6,705 bases of DNA. Origin: an uncultured Bacteroidota bacterium. GTDB lineage: Bacteria > Bacteroidota > Bacteroidia > NS11-12g > UBA955. Where the stretch lies: positions 1 through 6,705 of the forward strand of contig CAIRMY010000101.1 in assembly GCA_903879775.1 (NCBI GenBank), in the 5' to 3' direction. The notes beneath the pieces were generated by a model. It searched no databases and was not told the origin of the DNA. It saw only the letters and a program-made list of their open reading frames with translations. Shown here piece after piece: positions 6,166-6,705 of the stretch (position 1 is the stretch's first letter; the number at the start of each line of letters is the position of its first letter). Made by a program: the position numbers and the translations under genes.

Positions 6166-6705
6166 GTGAATAGAAAAATTTCTTTTCAAATTGAAACCAT
6201 CGACGGTCATCAAATGGCCGTCGATTTGTTTTTACCAGAAATCCCAGGAACCGAAAAATTATCGACGCTGGTGTATTGTCATGGTTTTAAAGGCTTCAAA
6301 GATTGGGGCTTTGTCCCTCATTTAAATCAATTTTTAGTCACCGAAAACTTAGCACTCATTACCTTTAATCATTCTCACAATGGCGTGATTACACGCGATT
6401 TTGATGATCTTGATTCTTTTGCAGATAATTCTGTAGGACAAGAATTGAGGGATTTAGAATCACTCGCACTTTGGATTGTGAACGAGGGTAAAGAATTGTA
6501 TAATTTTGATCCTGAAAATATCAATTGGCTAGGCCATAGTAGAGGCGGAGGGAATGTGATTTTATTTACAAAATTATTCCCCGAATATGTCAAAAAGGCT
6601 ATTACTTGGGCTGCCATCGACACATTTACCCATATTTTGAGGGGATTGGATAAAGAGCAATGGAAAAAAGAGGGTAGGGTTTACATAGAAAACACTAGAA
6701 CCAAG
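6166..6705 (+). CDS. Serine alpha/beta hydrolase (3' truncated by window)
   Basis: The first 180 codons of an alpha/beta-hydrolase-fold protein, running off the right edge in frame. Seen: a strand followed by the oxyanion motif YCHGFKGFKDWG (37-48), a NHSHNG segment (68-73), and the nucleophile elbow LGHSRGGG (122-129) with Ser125. Near the edge, VYIENTRTK resembles the end of the cap region of a flavobacterial dienelactone hydrolase/acyl-aminoacyl-peptidase-like group. The acid and histidine of the triad should lie beyond the window. No signal peptide is seen, so it is likely a cytoplasmic esterase or peptidase of unknown substrate. GTG 6166 is the earliest possible start: an in-frame stop at 6121-6123 lies within the tRNA and no start codon intervenes. 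It leaves only 5 nt after the tRNA. An ATG at 6214 would delete 16 residues of the first strand. No separate promoter is visible, so expression probably depends on the tRNA promoter. Confidence 0.88.
   Translation, partial: MNRKISFQIETIDGHQMAVDLFLPEIPGTEKLSTLVYCHGFKGFKDWGFVPHLNQFLVTENLALITFNHSHNGVITRDFDDLDSFADNSVGQELRDLESLALWIVNEGKELYNFDPENINWLGHSRGGGNVILFTKLFPEYVKKAITWAAIDTFTHILRGLDKEQWKKEGRVYIENTRTK
6199..6233 (+). terminator. Terminator/attenuator-like hairpin inside the hydrolase 5' coding region
   Basis: ATCGACGGTCAT (6199-6210) pairs with ATGGCCGTCGAT (6214-6225): 12 bp with one G-U wobble and the 3-nt loop CAA. It is followed by TTG and TTTTT (6229-6233). AAA at 6194-6196 could also pair with part of the T-run. 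This has the form of an intrinsic terminator 39 nt after the mature tRNA end, yet it lies within the hydrolase reading frame (codons about 12-20), and the alternative ATG 6214 is in its 3' arm. It may end most tRNA transcripts and so limit hydrolase expression. The function is inferred. Confidence 0.5.

Noticed and set aside
6077..6166. tRNA-Leu as an attachment site of an integrated element
   Set aside because: No integrase, no duplicated tRNA 3' end and no change of base composition on either side. The neighbouring hydrolase looks native to the lineage.
6375..6623. Reverse-strand open frame opposite the hydrolase
   Set aside because: The forward frame has clear alpha/beta-hydrolase motifs across the whole span; the reverse frame has no recognisable domain.

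Overview
The window looks like an ordinary chromosomal segment of a Bacteroidota bacterium, probably of flavobacterial type. The evidence is low-GC coding sequence, almost no Shine-Dalgarno sites, frequent non-ATG starts, a near-perfect Bacteroidota housekeeping promoter (TTTG-N19-TAnnTTTG) in front of a tRNA gene, and protein families typical of that phylum. All genes lie on the + strand and the window is densely packed. No stretch over 300 bases lacks a gene, and no mobile element, CRISPR array or phage gene was seen.

Layout. (1) Bases 1-1358: 3' part of topA, DNA topoisomerase I. It carries the end of the catalytic core, four C-terminal zinc-free repeats and a Lys/Ala tail. (2) 1364-2299: a SirB1/transglutaminase-like protein starting 5 nt after topA, so probably co-transcribed. 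(3) A promoter-like -7 box and a short inverted repeat precede 2369-3739, a complete lipoyl-bearing E2 acyltransferase of a 2-oxo acid dehydrogenase complex. A 13-bp palindromic hairpin whose loop contains the stop codon closes this gene. (4) 3774-6026: three overlapping genes. They encode an unknown three-helix membrane protein, a polytopic GT-C-like membrane protein, and a YfcE/MJ0936-type metallophosphoesterase that starts with TTG. (5) The tRNA-Leu(CAA) promoter overlaps the end of the phosphoesterase gene. The tRNA (6077-6160) is followed after 5 nt by a serine alpha/beta hydrolase reading frame that runs off the right edge.

How the parts relate. Topoisomerase I, the E2 subunit and tRNA-Leu are housekeeping functions. 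The overlapping trio suggests translational coupling, but its members have no obvious common pathway. The most interesting structure is the tRNA-Leu/hydrolase junction: there is practically no leader between them, and a strong 12-bp hairpin followed by a T-tract lies inside the first 20 hydrolase codons. It could act as a tRNA terminator or attenuator within coding sequence. I did not find convincing evidence of a new multi-gene system.
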